A DNA stretch of 60,441 nucleotides from Pseudomonadota bacterium (GCA_021851785.1 JAJZBV010000017.1:1-60441); one strand, 5' to 3'. Shown: positions 49,201 to 58,280, counted from the first letter of the stretch. Made by a program: numbers and translations. The notes: a model not told the origin generated them from the letters alone.

Positions 49201-50471
49201 GCGTTCTGCCCTGGCGCGAGGCGATGGCCGCGGTCGGGATCAGCAGCGCCGCGGTTTTGCCGGTCGAGGACATGCGCGGCCGGCCGGTCTTCGTGCTGGC
49301 ATTGCTCGGCGCCTATCCCAGGCAATTCGAATCGGTCTGGATGCGGCAATTCTGCACCGGGATCATGCAGCGCCTCAGCCTGTTGTGGCAGCAAAGCGAA
49401 GCGGCGTCGCGCGAGGTCATTCCCGAGACGATCGCCGAGCGCTGGCGCGCGCGCCTGTTCTCCGGCGGGTTGCAGATGCACTATCAGCCGCTGGTCGATT
49501 TCCTGACCGGAAAACCCTATCAGGTCGAGGCCCTGGCGCGCCTGGTGCTCGAGGATGGCCGGGTTCTGCTGCCGGGGCAATTTCTGCCCGCGCTCGGCGA
49601 AAGCGATCTCGATCTGCTGTTTCGCCTCGGCCTGCTCCAATCGCTGCGGCAAGTGCGGGATTGGGACGCGGCGGGATTGTCGCTCGGCGTTGCCGTCAAT
49701 CTGCCGCCGGCGACCCTGCTTCGCCGGGAATGCGCGCACTGGGTGCGTGATGCGCTGGCGGAAACCGGGATCGCGGCGCACCGCCTCTGTCTTGAGATCA
49801 TGGAGACCGGGCGCCTCGATCGCGACGAGGCGCTACGCGAGGCAACGCTGCGACAGATCGCCGATCTCGGCGTCCGCTTCGCGATGGATGATCTCGGGTC
49901 GGGATTCAGTTCGCTCCAGCGCCTGCGCATGCTGCCGTTCCATGCGGTGAAAATCGACCAGAGCCTGCTGCGTGACGCGCGCCGCGATCCGATCCGGGTT
50001 CTCGGCTTCATCGGCGCGTTGGTGCAACTCGGGCGGGATCTCGAACTGGATGTGGTCCTCGAGGGGCTGGAGAGCGAGGAATTGATCGAGGCGGCCGCCA
50101 TCTTGCGCGCCAAGGCGGGGCAGGGCTTCGCTCTGGCGAAGCCGATGCCGGCCGCGGCGGTCACGGCATGGGTGCGTGGTTTTGCCCTGAACATCGATCG
50201 CTACGCGCCGCGCACCGCGTTCGGGGCGCTCGCCGCGCAATGGCGGTTCGCGCATGGCAGCGGCCGTGCCGTGATGTCCGCCGATCGCTGTGCCATCGGC
50301 CGCTTCATCACCGCGAAAAACCTCCTCGACAGCGAGATCGACGCCCTGCATCGCCAGGTGCATGAAATCGCCCACCAGGAGGGTCTGCACAGCGCGCGCT
50401 ATCTCGCGCTGGCCGCGCGGCTGCAATCGGCGTTGCTGGGGCTGATGACGGGAGCGGATGCCGCCGGCTGA
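46266..50471 (+). CDS. 1401-residue GAF/GGDEF/globin-like/EAL c-di-GMP signalling protein
   Basis: Domains in order: three GAF-like modules (about 15-175, 195-360, 365-520), GGDEF (about 535-705, intact GGDEF at 620-624), a protoglobin-like helical module (about 725-860), a fourth GAF-like module (about 890-1045) and EAL (about 1065-1305, EAL at 1088-1090, DDLGSG at 1208-1213), plus a helical tail. There is no membrane segment. In globin-coupled sensors the proximal heme His lies in GRVH; here the matching position is Tyr807 in LGRVYALTNIE, so heme binding is doubtful. Both catalytic motifs look usable. The globin-like module between GGDEF and EAL is unusual. A weak TATAAA lies about 18 bp before the ATG. 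Confidence 0.85.
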   Translation: MSEISRHEPNIHDLLQIQTAILRDLAAGFSADFLAARVCHLAEQYAPGRIASIMVMREDGRLGVFAAPSAPSALIVALDGLTPGPAFGSCGASAFHDTPVYVDDAQNDGRWADLADVARDFAIRSCWSHPIRQEDRLIGTFALTGGEGGLPDAAQQQWLEHIAVIAGNILRAARQQALQQRQHRRLQRLVQFHAMLAQVNQIAAGRPDQATLYAEICRIAVTHGEMPLAWIGVPDETSRFQVLAASGAIHYLDEIFISSDPDRPEGQGPAGVAWRSGMPVTIQSFAGDARYRPWLPLARAFKLGAATALPLKVKGQTRALLSVYAREDDVLDDEFASLLGELAFDIGLALEAIEQQRRLERLHGLYNALLAATDSLLLQRDEQAVMRRTCEHLATSGLFDAVWIAGIDGDGLIRMRVGHGHGVHVLDGMEARLDAEAAPLTVRALRSGRLHHCNNYFADPSFAPWHAFLEQRNWVSGAAVPVFRGGAIPAALVFTSGLANCFDQEILDLIAKVAQLIGHGLDEIDLKARLEHERHQQFHLARHDSLTGLPNRLQFEEHLQRAISRARRQRGFLAIGLLDLDDFKPINDVWGHSSGDALLRQLASRLRALLREGDLLARFGGDEFVLAIEGLTEVGTLPILLSRLQSAVEKPFDLGDGLSVSIAFSLGIALFPEDGDNPDLLLRRADAALYVAKANKARRSQWWQRWSAETLAEKEFRLTLPDPYGPDAVRVLSSFPQMKTLLTEDFIADFYRHLVAYPKGKAILEHVTEAELAYLRKRQLQSLDGLLDPGTSPEAFFELAQHLGRVYALTNIESALIAQGVGIFQNLLGQKLMAQPFRAEDRQALLQIVSARLQDLMAAQIAAHERTVATYFTFLLRSPERDGSLWDSRLWVDIAQAHVEALANLPGIAGAELLRPDSNGVFEIEVSGGAAKQGIQPIWREDGQSPHLDDSHPRGRGLLATAWRSQEIQTCPNYATDPRVLPWREAMAAVGISSAAVLPVEDMRGRPVFVLALLGAYPRQFESVWMRQFCTGIMQRLSLLWQQSEAASREVIPETIAERWRARLFSGGLQMHYQPLVDFLTGKPYQVEALARLVLEDGRVLLPGQFLPALGESDLDLLFRLGLLQSLRQVRDWDAAGLSLGVAVNLPPATLLRRECAHWVRDALAETGIAAHRLCLEIMETGRLDRDEALREATLRQIADLGVRFAMDDLGSGFSSLQRLRMLPFHAVKIDQSLLRDARRDPIRVLGFIGALVQLGRDLELDVVLEGLESEELIEAAAILRAKAGQGFALAKPMPAAAVTAWVRGFALNIDRYAPRTAFGALAAQWRFAHGSGRAVMSADRCAIGRFITAKNLLDSEIDALHRQVHEIAHQEGLHSARYLALAARLQSALLGLMTGADAAG

Positions 50472-50517
50472 CGGTTTTCGCGCCCCGGTTTCCGCCTCGA
50501 CGTAAAGCGATCGCGCT

Positions 50518-51168
50518 CTATCGTCGCGCGCGGAGCAGGAACACCGCCTGCTCGCCGAACAGATTGGCGAGCCACGGCGCCCGCCGCCACGGCGCCCGCC
50601 GCCCGGCGTCATCGGCGGCGAGCCAGCGCTCCACCGCGTAGCCCTCGCCATGACAGAGGTCGAAGAAATCGCGGATGGTGCAGGGATGGATGTTGGGCGT
50701 CTCATACCACATCCGGTCCCAGGTCGGGGTCATCGGCATCCGCCCGCGCGCGAGCAACTGCCAGCGGACGAGCCAATGGCCGAAATTGGGAAAGCTCACC
50801 ACCGCCCGGGCGCCGATCCGGAGCATCTGGCGCAACACCTCGCGCGGCCGCCCGACCGCCTGCAGCGTGCGCGAGAGCACGACATAGTCGAAGGCGCCAT
50901 CGGGATAATGGGCGAGGTCGCTGTCGGCATCCCCCTGCATCACCGGCAAGCCATGCGCGACCGCCTGCGTCACCAGTTTCATGTCGATTTCGATGCCGCG
51001 CGCGTCACAGGCTTTGGTGTGAAAAAGATGCGCGATCAGCGCCCCCTCGCCGCAGCCGATATCGAGGACGCGCGTTTCGGGGGCGATCATGCCGGCGATC
51101 AGTTCGAGATCGACGCGCAAATTCTTGGCGAGAAGGCGGACCGGCGCCAGCGGCTCGGCAGTGGTCAC
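50518..51168 (-). CDS. metW: methionine biosynthesis protein MetW
   Basis: The 216-residue protein is a class I SAM-dependent methyltransferase-fold protein with [15 protein letters not shown] (motif I) and the MetW hallmarks [25 protein letters not shown] and [14 protein letters not shown]. MetW works with MetX in homoserine acylation; in many alphaproteobacteria metX-metW are adjacent and co-required. The GTG start 51168 overlaps the metX stop (GTGA). A Trp/Arg-rich insert near the C-terminus ([10 protein letters not shown]) looks like a short duplication. Confidence 0.94.
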   Translation of the reverse strand: MTTAEPLAPVRLLAKNLRVDLELIAGMIAPETRVLDIGCGEGALIAHLFHTKACDARGIEIDMKLVTQAVAHGLPVMQGDADSDLAHYPDGAFDYVVLSRTLQAVGRPREVLRQMLRIGARAVVSFPNFGHWLVRWQLLARGRMPMTPTWDRMWYETPNIHPCTIRDFFDLCHGEGYAVERWLAADDAGRRAPWRRAPWLANLFGEQAVFLLRARR

Positions 51169-52322
51169 GAAAGCCCCGCGTGCTGGGCGCAGCCATCGAG
51201 AAAGCCGCGCAGCGTGCGATGGAAATCGGGCTCGTCGAGAAGAAAGGCGTCATGGCCCTTGTCGGTCTCGATCTCGACGAAGCTGACATTGGCGGCGGCG
51301 CGGTTGAGCGCGCGCACGATGGCGCGGCTTTCGCTGGTCGGAAACAGCCAGTCGGAGCTGAACGAGACCAGGCAGAAGCGGGTTTTGGTGCCGGCGAAAG
51401 CTTGCGCGAGATCGCCGCCATGGTCGGCGGCGAGGTCGAAATAATCCATCGCCCGGGTGATCACGAGATAGGCATTGGCGTCGAACCGGCGCACGAAGCT
51501 CGATCCCTGGTACTGGAGATAGCTCTCGACCTCGAACACGTCGGAATAGGGGCCGAGCACCGAGGCGCCGGCGCGCAGGCGGCGGCCGAATTTGCGGGTC
51601 AGCGCCTGCTCGCTGAGATAGGTGATGTGCGCGACCATGCGCGCGACCGCGAGGCCCCGCGCCGGCACCCGCCCGCTCTGCCAGTAGCGCCCGCCCTCCC
51701 AGTCGGGGTCGGCGAAAATCGCTTGGCGGCCGACCTCGTTGAAGGCGATGTTCTGCGCCGAATGATAGGCGGCGGTGGCGATCGGGATGGCGGCGAAGAC
51801 CTGCTCGGGGTAGGTCGCCGCCCATTCCAGCACCTGCATCCCGCCCATCGAGCCGCCGATCACCGCGAACAGGCGCGCGATGCCGAGATGGGTGATCAGG
51901 CGCGCTTGCGCGCGGACCATATCGCGGATGGTGACGGCGGGGAAATCGGTGCCCCAGAGCTGGGTTTCGTCATCGTCCCTCGGGCTCCGCGGCCCGCTCG
52001 ATCCCATGCAGCCGCCGAGCACATTGGCGGAGATCACGAAATAGCGCTCGGTATCGACCGGCTTGCCCGGCCCGACCAGCATCTCCCACCAGCCCGGCTT
52101 GCCGGTCAGCGGGTGCCGCTCGGCGACGTATTGATCACCGGTCAGCGCATGGCAGACCAGAATGGCATTGCCGCGTGCCGCATTCAGCGTGCCATAGGTG
52201 CGATAGGCGACGACCAGGCGCGGCAGAGTGACGCCGCTATCGAGGGTGAGACCATCCTCGAACACGACGTGCTGATGCGCGATCGCTTGCGGCGTCAGAA
52301 CCTGCTTCACCCCATCGTGCAT
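51165..52322 (-). CDS. metX: homoserine O-acetyltransferase MetX
   Basis: The 385-residue alpha/beta hydrolase-fold enzyme transfers an acyl group to homoserine, the first committed step of methionine synthesis. [30 protein letters not shown], nucleophile Ser158 in IGGSMGGMQ, an Asp in SFSSDWLFP and the His of [13 protein letters not shown] are the family features. ATG 52322 is preceded by no strong ribosome site. The 132-bp gap to the divergent chorismate mutase gene holds a 12-bp tandem repeat; no SAM-II riboswitch was found there. Succinyl- versus acetyl-CoA use cannot be told. Confidence 0.95.
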   Translation of the reverse strand: MHDGVKQVLTPQAIAHQHVVFEDGLTLDSGVTLPRLVVAYRTYGTLNAARGNAILVCHALTGDQYVAERHPLTGKPGWWEMLVGPGKPVDTERYFVISANVLGGCMGSSGPRSPRDDDETQLWGTDFPAVTIRDMVRAQARLITHLGIARLFAVIGGSMGGMQVLEWAATYPEQVFAAIPIATAAYHSAQNIAFNEVGRQAIFADPDWEGGRYWQSGRVPARGLAVARMVAHITYLSEQALTRKFGRRLRAGASVLGPYSDVFEVESYLQYQGSSFVRRFDANAYLVITRAMDYFDLAADHGGDLAQAFAGTKTRFCLVSFSSDWLFPTSESRAIVRALNRAAANVSFVEIETDKGHDAFLLDEPDFHRTLRGFLDGCAQHAGLS

Positions 52323-52354
52323 AACCGCGCGCCCATCGCGACGCAACCGCCGGC

Positions 52355-52390
52355 GCCCAAGGGGAAGCCCAAGGGGAAGCCCAAGGGGAA
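52355..52390. repeat. three tandem 12-bp repeats in the metX / chorismate mutase intergenic region
   Basis: gcccaaggggaa occurs exactly at 52355-52366, 52367-52378 and 52379-52390, with a degenerate continuation. It lies 33-68 bp upstream of the metX start codon, inside the probable leader or promoter. Copy-number change could affect metX expression. Confidence 0.85.
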
Positions 52391-52454
52391 GCAAGGGGTG
52401 TTTGCAGGGCCGGGCGGTTCGGCTATCAGGGGTCGAAAGCACCGATCCGGAAAC

Positions 52455-53408
52455 ATGTCCAGCACCGACCCTCTTCCCCGCGCCGTTCCCGAGACCGAGG
52501 GCTCGATCTCTCCCCCTCGGCCGCGGAGCCTCGATGCGTTGCGCGCCGAACTCGACGCCATCGACGATGCCTTGCTTGCCGCCTTGCAGCGCCGCGCCGC
52601 CGTGGTCGCCGAGGTCGCGGCGCTGAAAAATGGCGGCGTCCCGCTTCGCCCTGGGCGCGAGGCGGCGATTCTCCGCCGCCTCCTCGGCCACGCCGCCGGC
52701 GGTCCCTTGCCGCGCCAGGCGCTGGTGCGCATCTGGAGGGAAATTCTTGCCGGCTCGCTCGCCCAGCAAGGGCATTTCACGGTTGCGGTCTGCGAGCCGG
52801 GGGGTGGCCAGAAGGGCGCGATCGGCCTGCTCGCGCGCGAGCATTTCGGGGCGCTGACGCCGCTTCATTTCCACCGCAGCCCCTCGCAGGCGATCGGCGA
52901 CCTCGCCGCCGGCACGGCTTGGGTCGCGGTACTGCCACTGCCGGCGGAGGAGGATGCCGGCGGCGCGCTGTGGTGGACTTCCCTTCTGCATCAGGACGGG
53001 ATGTCGCTCGGCCGCGTCGACCACGGCGGGACAGCCGAGCGTGGGCGCATCCAGGTCGTCGCCCGCCTGCCATTCTGGGCGGCGCGGCCGGAGGGGACGC
53101 CGAGCGCCGCGGCTTTCGTCGTCGCGGCCATTCCCCCCGATGCGAGCGGCGCCGATCGCACTCTGTTCGGCCTCGAATTCTCCGCCGAGACCAGCCGCGC
53201 CCGGCTCGCGAGCCAGATCGCCGCCGCCGGGCTCGCCGCCGGCACCATCCTGCTGCGCCGCGAGGGCGAGCAGAAAACCGCCCGGGCGCTGGTCGATCTC
53301 GCTGGCTTCATCGCCGAGGACGATCCGCGTTTGGCTGCCATCGAGGGGCTTTTGCGCCCGGCGGTGCGGCTCGGCGCCTATGCCGAGGCGTGGGAGGAGA
53401 CCCCATGA
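52455..53408 (+). CDS. chorismate mutase (AroQ type) fused to a degenerate prephenate dehydratase-like region
   Basis: The 317-residue protein has an AroQ chorismate mutase domain at about 25-100 ([30 protein letters not shown], split by the usual loop, then [12 protein letters not shown] and IWREIL). The remaining 200 residues have a periplasmic-binding-fold-like composition where a P-protein would carry prephenate dehydratase and ACT domains, but the TRF-type catalytic motif and the usual GPxGT start are not seen. It converts chorismate to prephenate; dehydratase activity looks unlikely. Its stop overlaps hisC by 4 nt, so it leads an aromatic/histidine operon. Confidence 0.85.
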   Translation: MSSTDPLPRAVPETEGSISPPRPRSLDALRAELDAIDDALLAALQRRAAVVAEVAALKNGGVPLRPGREAAILRRLLGHAAGGPLPRQALVRIWREILAGSLAQQGHFTVAVCEPGGGQKGAIGLLAREHFGALTPLHFHRSPSQAIGDLAAGTAWVAVLPLPAEEDAGGALWWTSLLHQDGMSLGRVDHGGTAERGRIQVVARLPFWAARPEGTPSAAAFVVAAIPPDASGADRTLFGLEFSAETSRARLASQIAAAGLAAGTILLRREGEQKTARALVDLAGFIAEDDPRLAAIEGLLRPAVRLGAYAEAWEETP

Positions 53409-54511
53409 CCGCCGCAACAAGCCCGCGTCCGCGCCCCGAAATTCTCACCATCGCGCCCTATATCGGCGGCGAATCCCATGTCCCCGGCGTCAATCGGGTG
53501 CTCAAACTCTCCTCCAACGAAGGCGCGTTCGGCGCCCCGCCGGGGGCAGAGGCCGCTTATACGCGGCTTGCCTCGGAGATTTTCCGCTACCCCGACGGCG
53601 CCGCGGCCGATCTCCGCGCCGCCATCGGCGCCCGCTTCGGGCTCGATGCGGCGCGTATCGTCTGCGGCAACGGCTCGGACGATCTCATCTACCAGCTCGC
53701 CCTCTCCTATGGCGGGCCGGGGACCGAGCTGATCATGACCCGGCACGGGTTTTCGATGTACGCGATCGCCGGGCGCTATGCCGGCGCGCGCGTCGTCAAG
53801 GTGCCCGAGCGCAACCTCACCGCCGATGTCGATGCCATTCTCGCCGCCGTCTCGCCGGCGACCAGGCTCGTCTGCCTCGCCAATCCCAATAACCCGACCG
53901 GAAGCCTGCTGCCCGCGCGTGAGATCGCGCGGCTCCGCGCCGGATTGCCGGGCGAGGTTTTGCTGCTGCTCGACGCCGCTTATGCCGAATACGTCACCCG
54001 CGATGATTACGAGCCGGGCGCCGCCTTCGTCGATGCCGGCGATAATGTCGTGATGACGCGGACATTTTCCAAAATCTTCGGCTTGGGCGGTCTCCGCCTC
54101 GGCTGGGCCTACGCGCCACCCGCGGTCATCGACGTGATGAACCGGGTGCGCAACCCCTTCAACACCAATGCCGCGGCGCAGACGGCGGCGATCGCGGCAC
54201 TCGCCGAACCCGGCTGGGTGGAAAAAAGCCGCGAACACAATGCGCTGTGGCGCCAGCGCCTCGGCGAGGCCTTACGCGCGCTCGGCATCACCGTCTGGCC
54301 GAGCGAGGGCAATTTTCTCCTCGCCGATTTCGCGATCCCCGCCCGTGCCGACGCGGCGCACGCGCATCTCCGCGCCCATGGCATCATCGTCCGCCCGATG
54401 GGTGGCTATGATTTGCCGCATTGCCTGCGCGTCACCATCGGCACGGCGGAGGAATGCGAGATGGTCGCGGCTTCGCTCGGCGCGTTCATGGCCCGCGCGC
54501 CGCATGGCTGA
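53405..54511 (+). CDS. hisC: histidinol-phosphate / aromatic aminotransferase
   Basis: The 368-residue PLP enzyme has the HisC pattern: [40 protein letters not shown], the AAYAEY loop and PLP Lys223 in [17 protein letters not shown]. It should transaminate imidazole acetol phosphate and, given its position between chorismate mutase and prephenate dehydrogenase, also aromatic keto-acids such as phenylpyruvate or prephenate. ATG 53405 overlaps the chorismate mutase stop (ATGA), and its stop lies inside the tyrC start. Confidence 0.94.
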   Translation: MTAATSPRPRPEILTIAPYIGGESHVPGVNRVLKLSSNEGAFGAPPGAEAAYTRLASEIFRYPDGAAADLRAAIGARFGLDAARIVCGNGSDDLIYQLALSYGGPGTELIMTRHGFSMYAIAGRYAGARVVKVPERNLTADVDAILAAVSPATRLVCLANPNNPTGSLLPAREIARLRAGLPGEVLLLLDAAYAEYVTRDDYEPGAAFVDAGDNVVMTRTFSKIFGLGGLRLGWAYAPPAVIDVMNRVRNPFNTNAAAQTAAIAALAEPGWVEKSREHNALWRQRLGEALRALGITVWPSEGNFLLADFAIPARADAAHAHLRAHGIIVRPMGGYDLPHCLRVTIGTAEECEMVAASLGAFMARAPHG

Positions 54512-55391
54512 GCCGGTTTTCCGGCGTCTCGCGCTGATCGGCGTCGGGCTGATCGGGAGTTCGATCGCCCGCCGCGCCCGCGCGGGCGGCGATCTCGCCG
54601 GCGAAATCATCGCCTGCGCCCAAAGTGCCGCAACCCGCGAGCGCGTCCGCGAACTCGGCCTGGCCGACCGCATCGAGAAGGATCCGGCGGCAGCGGTGGC
54701 CGGTGCCGATGGTGTTTTCCTCTGCGCCCCGGTCGGGAGTTACGGCGCCATCGCCGCTGCCATGGCACCGAGGCTCGCGCCGGGGGCGATCGTGAGCGAC
54801 GTCGGCTCGACCAAGCAATCGGTGATCCGCGACGTCGCCCCGCATCTCCCCGCCGGCGTTCATTTCGTCCCCGGCCATCCCTTGGCCGGCACCGAGCATT
54901 CCGGCCCGGATGCCGGGTTCGCGACCCTGTTCGAGGGGCGCTGGACGATTTTGACGCCGCTTCCGGACTGCGATCCGGCGGCGATCGCGCGGGTTGGCGA
55001 ATTCTGGCGCCGCTCTGGCGCGATGGTGGAGACGATGGAGGCCGGGCATCATGACCGGGTGCTCGCGATCGTCAGCCATTTGCCGCATCTCATCGCGTTT
55101 ACGATCTGCGGCACCGCCGATGATCTCGCCGATGAAAGCCGGAGCCAGGTGCTGAAATTCGCCGCCAGCGGCTTTCGCGACTTCACCCGCATCGCCGCGT
55201 CGGATCCGGTGATGTGGCGCGACGTGTTCTTGAACAACCGCGAGGCGCTGCTCGAAATGCTCGCGCGCTTCATGGAGGATGCGCAGGCGATGGCGCGCGC
55301 CGTGCGCTGGGCGGATGGCGCCTATATCGAGGACAAGGTCAATCGCGGCCGCAAAATCCGCCAGAGCCTGATCGATCTCCATCAGGCGTGA
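54504..55391 (+). CDS. tyrC: prephenate/arogenate dehydrogenase family protein
   Basis: The 295-residue product has a Rossmann start [27 protein letters not shown], the substrate loop [13 protein letters not shown] and the catalytic-region His in [10 protein letters not shown]. It oxidatively decarboxylates prephenate or arogenate to the tyrosine precursor, using NAD(P)+. There is no ACT domain. Its ATG overlaps hisC by 8 nt. It ends the chorismate mutase-hisC-tyrC operon and converges with the lipoprotein gene, 53 bp apart. Confidence 0.93.
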   Translation: MAEPVFRRLALIGVGLIGSSIARRARAGGDLAGEIIACAQSAATRERVRELGLADRIEKDPAAAVAGADGVFLCAPVGSYGAIAAAMAPRLAPGAIVSDVGSTKQSVIRDVAPHLPAGVHFVPGHPLAGTEHSGPDAGFATLFEGRWTILTPLPDCDPAAIARVGEFWRRSGAMVETMEAGHHDRVLAIVSHLPHLIAFTICGTADDLADESRSQVLKFAASGFRDFTRIAASDPVMWRDVFLNNREALLEMLARFMEDAQAMARAVRWADGAYIEDKVNRGRKIRQSLIDLHQA

Positions 55392-55444
55392 CGTGGCGCG
55401 CATGGCGTGGCCCGGCGGGATCGCCGGCGTTACCCGGACGCGCG

Positions 55445-56053
55445 TTACCCGAGTCGGGGCGGCGGGTGCAGCGCGTCGTGGAATGGCGGCGCGTCGAGCG
55501 CGTTCCGGGTGAGGGTGGTGAGAAAGCCGAGCGCCAGGGTTTGCGCCTGTTCGGCGATCGGGGTTGCGGCATCGATGCCGGCGCTGGTGGTGTTCTGGAG
55601 ACGCTCGCGGTCGCGCTGGCGGCCGGAGGCGAGATCGTAAAGCAACACATCGATATCGGCGAAGGCGGCGAGATCGGTCACCGCGACGATTTCGAAGCGA
55701 TGGATGTCGAGGCGGAGACCGAGCGTCGGCGGCGTATCGAGGGCGAGTTCGCCGCGTCGTTCGAGGCCGGCGGTGAAGCGCTGCTGCACCAGCCGCGCGA
55801 TCGGGTAGGGCGCGGTCAGGGTCTGGCGGAAGCTGCCATCGGTGCCGCGGACCTCGCCGAGCCAGTCGGGTTTGGCGCGGCGCCGGTCGAGCACTTGCGG
55901 CAGGCCGATGACGGCGGCGGCGGGCGGCGGCGGCGCGGCGCAAGCGGCGGCGAGCCATGGCAGGAGCAAAAAAACCCCGCGCCGCGAGCAGGCGCCGAGG
56001 ATGATGCGATCAGCGCCCTCAGGCGGCGCGGAGCGCGCTCGGCAATCCGGCAA
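55445..56053 (-). CDS. putative lipoprotein downstream of the F0 operon
   Basis: The protein of about 202 residues has a basic segment (SRRG), a hydrophobic stretch (VFLLLPWLAAAC) ending in a lipobox-like LAAAC, a Pro/Ala linker and a region resembling ABC-type auxiliary lipoproteins in size (TAPYPIARLVQQRFTAGLE). No family was firmly recognised. No ATG or GTG fits before the signal; the best candidate is TTG 56053, which overlaps atpF by 35 nt, so the start is uncertain. Co-transcription with the F0 genes is likely, but a link with ATP synthase is not established. Confidence 0.6.
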   Translation of the reverse strand: MPDCRARSAPPEGADRIILGACSRRGVFLLLPWLAAACAAPPPPAAAVIGLPQVLDRRRAKPDWLGEVRGTDGSFRQTLTAPYPIARLVQQRFTAGLERRGELALDTPPTLGLRLDIHRFEIVAVTDLAAFADIDVLLYDLASGRQRDRERLQNTTSAGIDAATPIAEQAQTLALGFLTTLTRNALDAPPFHDALHPPPRLG

Positions 56054-56534
56054 TGGCCTGATCCACGAGCACTGTCGCCGCCTCGGGCGCGAGGTCGCGG
56101 GCGATCACGTCGCGCGCGGCGGCGATGGCGATATCGGTGGTGGCGCGGCGCAACTCCGCCAGGGCGGCTTTTTCGGCGGCACTGATGCGGATATGGGCCA
56201 TTTCCTCGCGGCGCCTGGCGCTGGCCTCGGCCTCGTCGCGGATCGCCTGGGCTAAGCGAGCGGCCTCGATTTCCGCCTTTTCCAGCAGCGCGGTGGCTTC
56301 GGCCAGGGCGGTCTCGCGCTGCTTCGTTGCGTCACGCAGCATGTCCTCGGCCTCGCGGCGCAGCCGCGCCGCCGCCTCCAATTCCTGCCGAATGGCGTCG
56401 GCGCGGGCGTCCAGCACCGCCGTCAGCGCGGTGAAAAGCCGCTTGCCGAACAGGGCGAAGAACAAAACGAAAGCGACCGCGACCCAGAAGGTCGGGCGTT
56501 CCCAAGGGGTGCCGGTCAGCGCTTCCCATTGCAT
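56019..56534 (-). CDS. atpF: ATP synthase F0 subunit b
   Basis: The 171-residue protein has one N-terminal membrane helix (TFWVAVAFVLFFALFG) followed by a long Ala/Glu/Arg-rich coiled coil, the peripheral stalk of F0F1. The ARADAIRQELEAAARLRREAE dimerisation start is typical. It follows the b' gene by 15 bp. The two unlike b-type subunits (b and b') are characteristic of alphaproteobacteria and cyanobacteria. Confidence 0.94.
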   Translation of the reverse strand: MQWEALTGTPWERPTFWVAVAFVLFFALFGKRLFTALTAVLDARADAIRQELEAAARLRREAEDMLRDATKQRETALAEATALLEKAEIEAARLAQAIRDEAEASARRREEMAHIRISAAEKAALAELRRATTDIAIAAARDVIARDLAPEAATVLVDQAIAGLPSALRAA

Positions 56535-56549
56535 CGCGTTGCTCCTTTG

Positions 56550-57146
56550 TCAGCCCACGGCCCGCGCCGCGAGCGCCTGCTCGACCGCCGCCGCGACCGC
56601 GCCGGCAGCGGGGGCAAGTCCGGTGAGGCGGGTGATCAGGGTGACCGTCGTTTCACGCGCCGCTTCGCGAAGCGCGCCCATCGCCACCTGTTCGGCCGCG
56701 ACGATGCGGGCCTCGGCGGCCTCGAGATCGGCCTTGAGGCGGGCATCGAGGGCGCTGGCATGGGCCAAGGCCTCACGCTTTGCCCGCTCGGTGGCGCCGG
56801 CGATCGCCGCTCCCGCCTCGGCATGGGCATGGCGGGCGGCGGCGTTCAGTTCGGCGATGGCGTCATCGGCGGTCTGCTTGGCGGCGCGGGCGGCGTCGAG
56901 ATCGCCCTTGATGCGCCGCGCCCGCTCCGCCAGCACCGAGGCGACGCGCGGCAGCCCCCACTGGGAGAGCAGCAGATAGAGGGCAAAGAAGATGATGGCG
57001 AGCCATACCACCTGGCTGAGCAGCAGCTTGTTGGCGAAATCGAGCTGCGGCATGCCTTTTTTCCCGCCCTCGGCCAAGGCAAGGCCAGGGAAGGAAAGAA
57101 AGAAAGGCAGCAAGGTGGCGAGGCGGCGCGGCATCGTTTCTTCCAT
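56550..57146 (-). CDS. ATP synthase F0 subunit b'
   Basis: The 198-residue protein has an N-terminal hydrophobic leader (LATLLPFFLSFPGLALA), then PQLDFANKLLLSQVVWLAIIFFALYLL, the b'-type membrane helix, and a long coiled coil with Ala-rich heptads. It pairs with b as an asymmetric stalk. The extra hydrophobic leader is common in alphaproteobacterial b' and may be removed. A second in-frame ATG lies 12 nt into the gene; GGAG precedes the first. Confidence 0.92.
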   Translation of the reverse strand: MEETMPRRLATLLPFFLSFPGLALAEGGKKGMPQLDFANKLLLSQVVWLAIIFFALYLLLSQWGLPRVASVLAERARRIKGDLDAARAAKQTADDAIAELNAAARHAHAEAGAAIAGATERAKREALAHASALDARLKADLEAAEARIVAAEQVAMGALREAARETTVTLITRLTGLAPAAGAVAAAVEQALAARAVG

Positions 57147-57198
57147 TCATCTCCGTTGGCCAGCGCTGCGGCGCTGGCCGAATTCAAAGGGCGAGGGA

Positions 57199-57423
57199 TC
57201 AGGTGAACAGAAGCAGGAACGACATCATCAGCGCGAACAGCGCCACCGCCTCGGTCAGCGCGAAGCCGAGAATCGCGAGGCCGAATACCTGGTCGCGCGA
57301 AGCCGGGTTGCGGGCGATGCTGCTGACCAGAGAGGAAAAGATGTTACCGATACCGACACCGACACCAGCGAGTGCGATCACGGCGAGACCCGCGCCCAGG
57401 GCCTTAGCAGCAGCGACGTCCAT
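57199..57423 (-). CDS. atpE: ATP synthase F0 subunit c
   Basis: The 74-residue hairpin forms the rotating c-ring. Two hydrophobic helices flank the polar loop ARNPASRDQ, and Glu58 in [14 protein letters not shown] is the proton-carrying carboxylate. The lack of Na+-site residues suggests H+ coupling. It lies between atpB and the b' gene. Confidence 0.97.
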   Translation of the reverse strand: MDVAAAKALGAGLAVIALAGVGVGIGNIFSSLVSSIARNPASRDQVFGLAILGFALTEAVALFALMMSFLLLFT

Positions 57424-57512
57424 GACTGAGTAATCCTTTCATTTGACGAAAGCAGAAGATTGGGTGACGAAAGCGAAACCAGGGTGAGGGTTGGCCGAGA
57501 ATTCTGCCGTAA

Positions 57513-58280
57513 TCAGTGCAGATGCACCGCGTCGTGCAGATAGATGCAGGTGAGGATGGCGAACACATAGGCTTGCAGGAATGCCACCAGAATCTCGAAC
57601 CCCATCAGCGCGATATTGATCGCCAGAGGCGCGACCGCAAGTACATAGCCGAACGCGCCGAGCGCCCCCACCAGCATGATCATGAAGCTCGCGAACACCT
57701 CGAACATCACGTGCCCGGCGGTCATGTTGGCGAAAAGACGAATCGAGAGCGAAACCGGGCGCGAGAGATAGGAGAGGATCTCGATCGGGATGATCAGCGG
57801 CGCCAGCAGCTTTGGGACGCCAGCGGGGAAGAAATAGGTGAAGAAACGGAGGCCATGGATGCGGAGCGCGACCAGCGTCACCAGCACGATGACCAGGATC
57901 GCGAGCGCCCCCGTCACCATGATGTGGCTGGTGAAGGTGAAGAAATAGGGGAACAGGCCGAGTAGGTTGCCTATCAGGATGAAGGTGAACAGCGTGAAGA
58001 TGAAGGGGAAAAACCGCTTCCCCTCCTCGCCGATCTGATCGAGGCACATATTGTAGATGAAATCGTGGAGGTATTCGACCAAAGCCTGCAACCGCCCAGG
58101 GACGATGGCGCGCGGCTTCATGCCGAAATAGAGCAGCCCCAGGAGCACCGCGCCGGCGAGCAGCATGATTTCATTGGCGTTGGTGAAATTCACCGCGCCG
58201 CCGATTTCGCCGAGACCATGAGCGAGACGGAACTGCCCCAGAGCGTCGATCGCCGAACCTTCTGCCGCCAAGACCGCCAT
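57513..58280 (-). CDS. atpB: ATP synthase F0 subunit a
   Basis: The 255-residue membrane protein carries the essential Arg in SLSIRLFANMTAGHVM, which lies next to the c-ring Glu. FTNANEIMLLAGAVLLGLL and FPFIFTLFTFILIGNLLGLFP (in parts) are family-typical. ATG 58280 is chosen; a TTG three codons earlier is also open, and GAAGGGG abuts the ATG. It provides the two proton half-channels. Confidence 0.95.
   Translation of the reverse strand: MAVLAAEGSAIDALGQFRLAHGLGEIGGAVNFTNANEIMLLAGAVLLGLLYFGMKPRAIVPGRLQALVEYLHDFIYNMCLDQIGEEGKRFFPFIFTLFTFILIGNLLGLFPYFFTFTSHIMVTGALAILVIVLVTLVALRIHGLRFFTYFFPAGVPKLLAPLIIPIEILSYLSRPVSLSIRLFANMTAGHVMFEVFASFMIMLVGALGAFGYVLAVAPLAINIALMGFEILVAFLQAYVFAILTCIYLHDAVHLH

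Noticed and set aside
46242-49781. 1179-codon open frame antisense to the GAF/GGDEF/EAL gene
   Set aside because: It is again a shadow frame: the plus-strand frame has clear catalytic motifs, while the antisense product shows none.
50472-50517. small gene or RNA between the GGDEF-EAL gene and metW
   Set aside because: The 46-bp gap between convergent stops holds only scattered short repeats.
52323-52454. SAM-II riboswitch upstream of metX
   Set aside because: No segment matched the conserved SAM-II core; the gap is dominated by a 12-bp tandem repeat.
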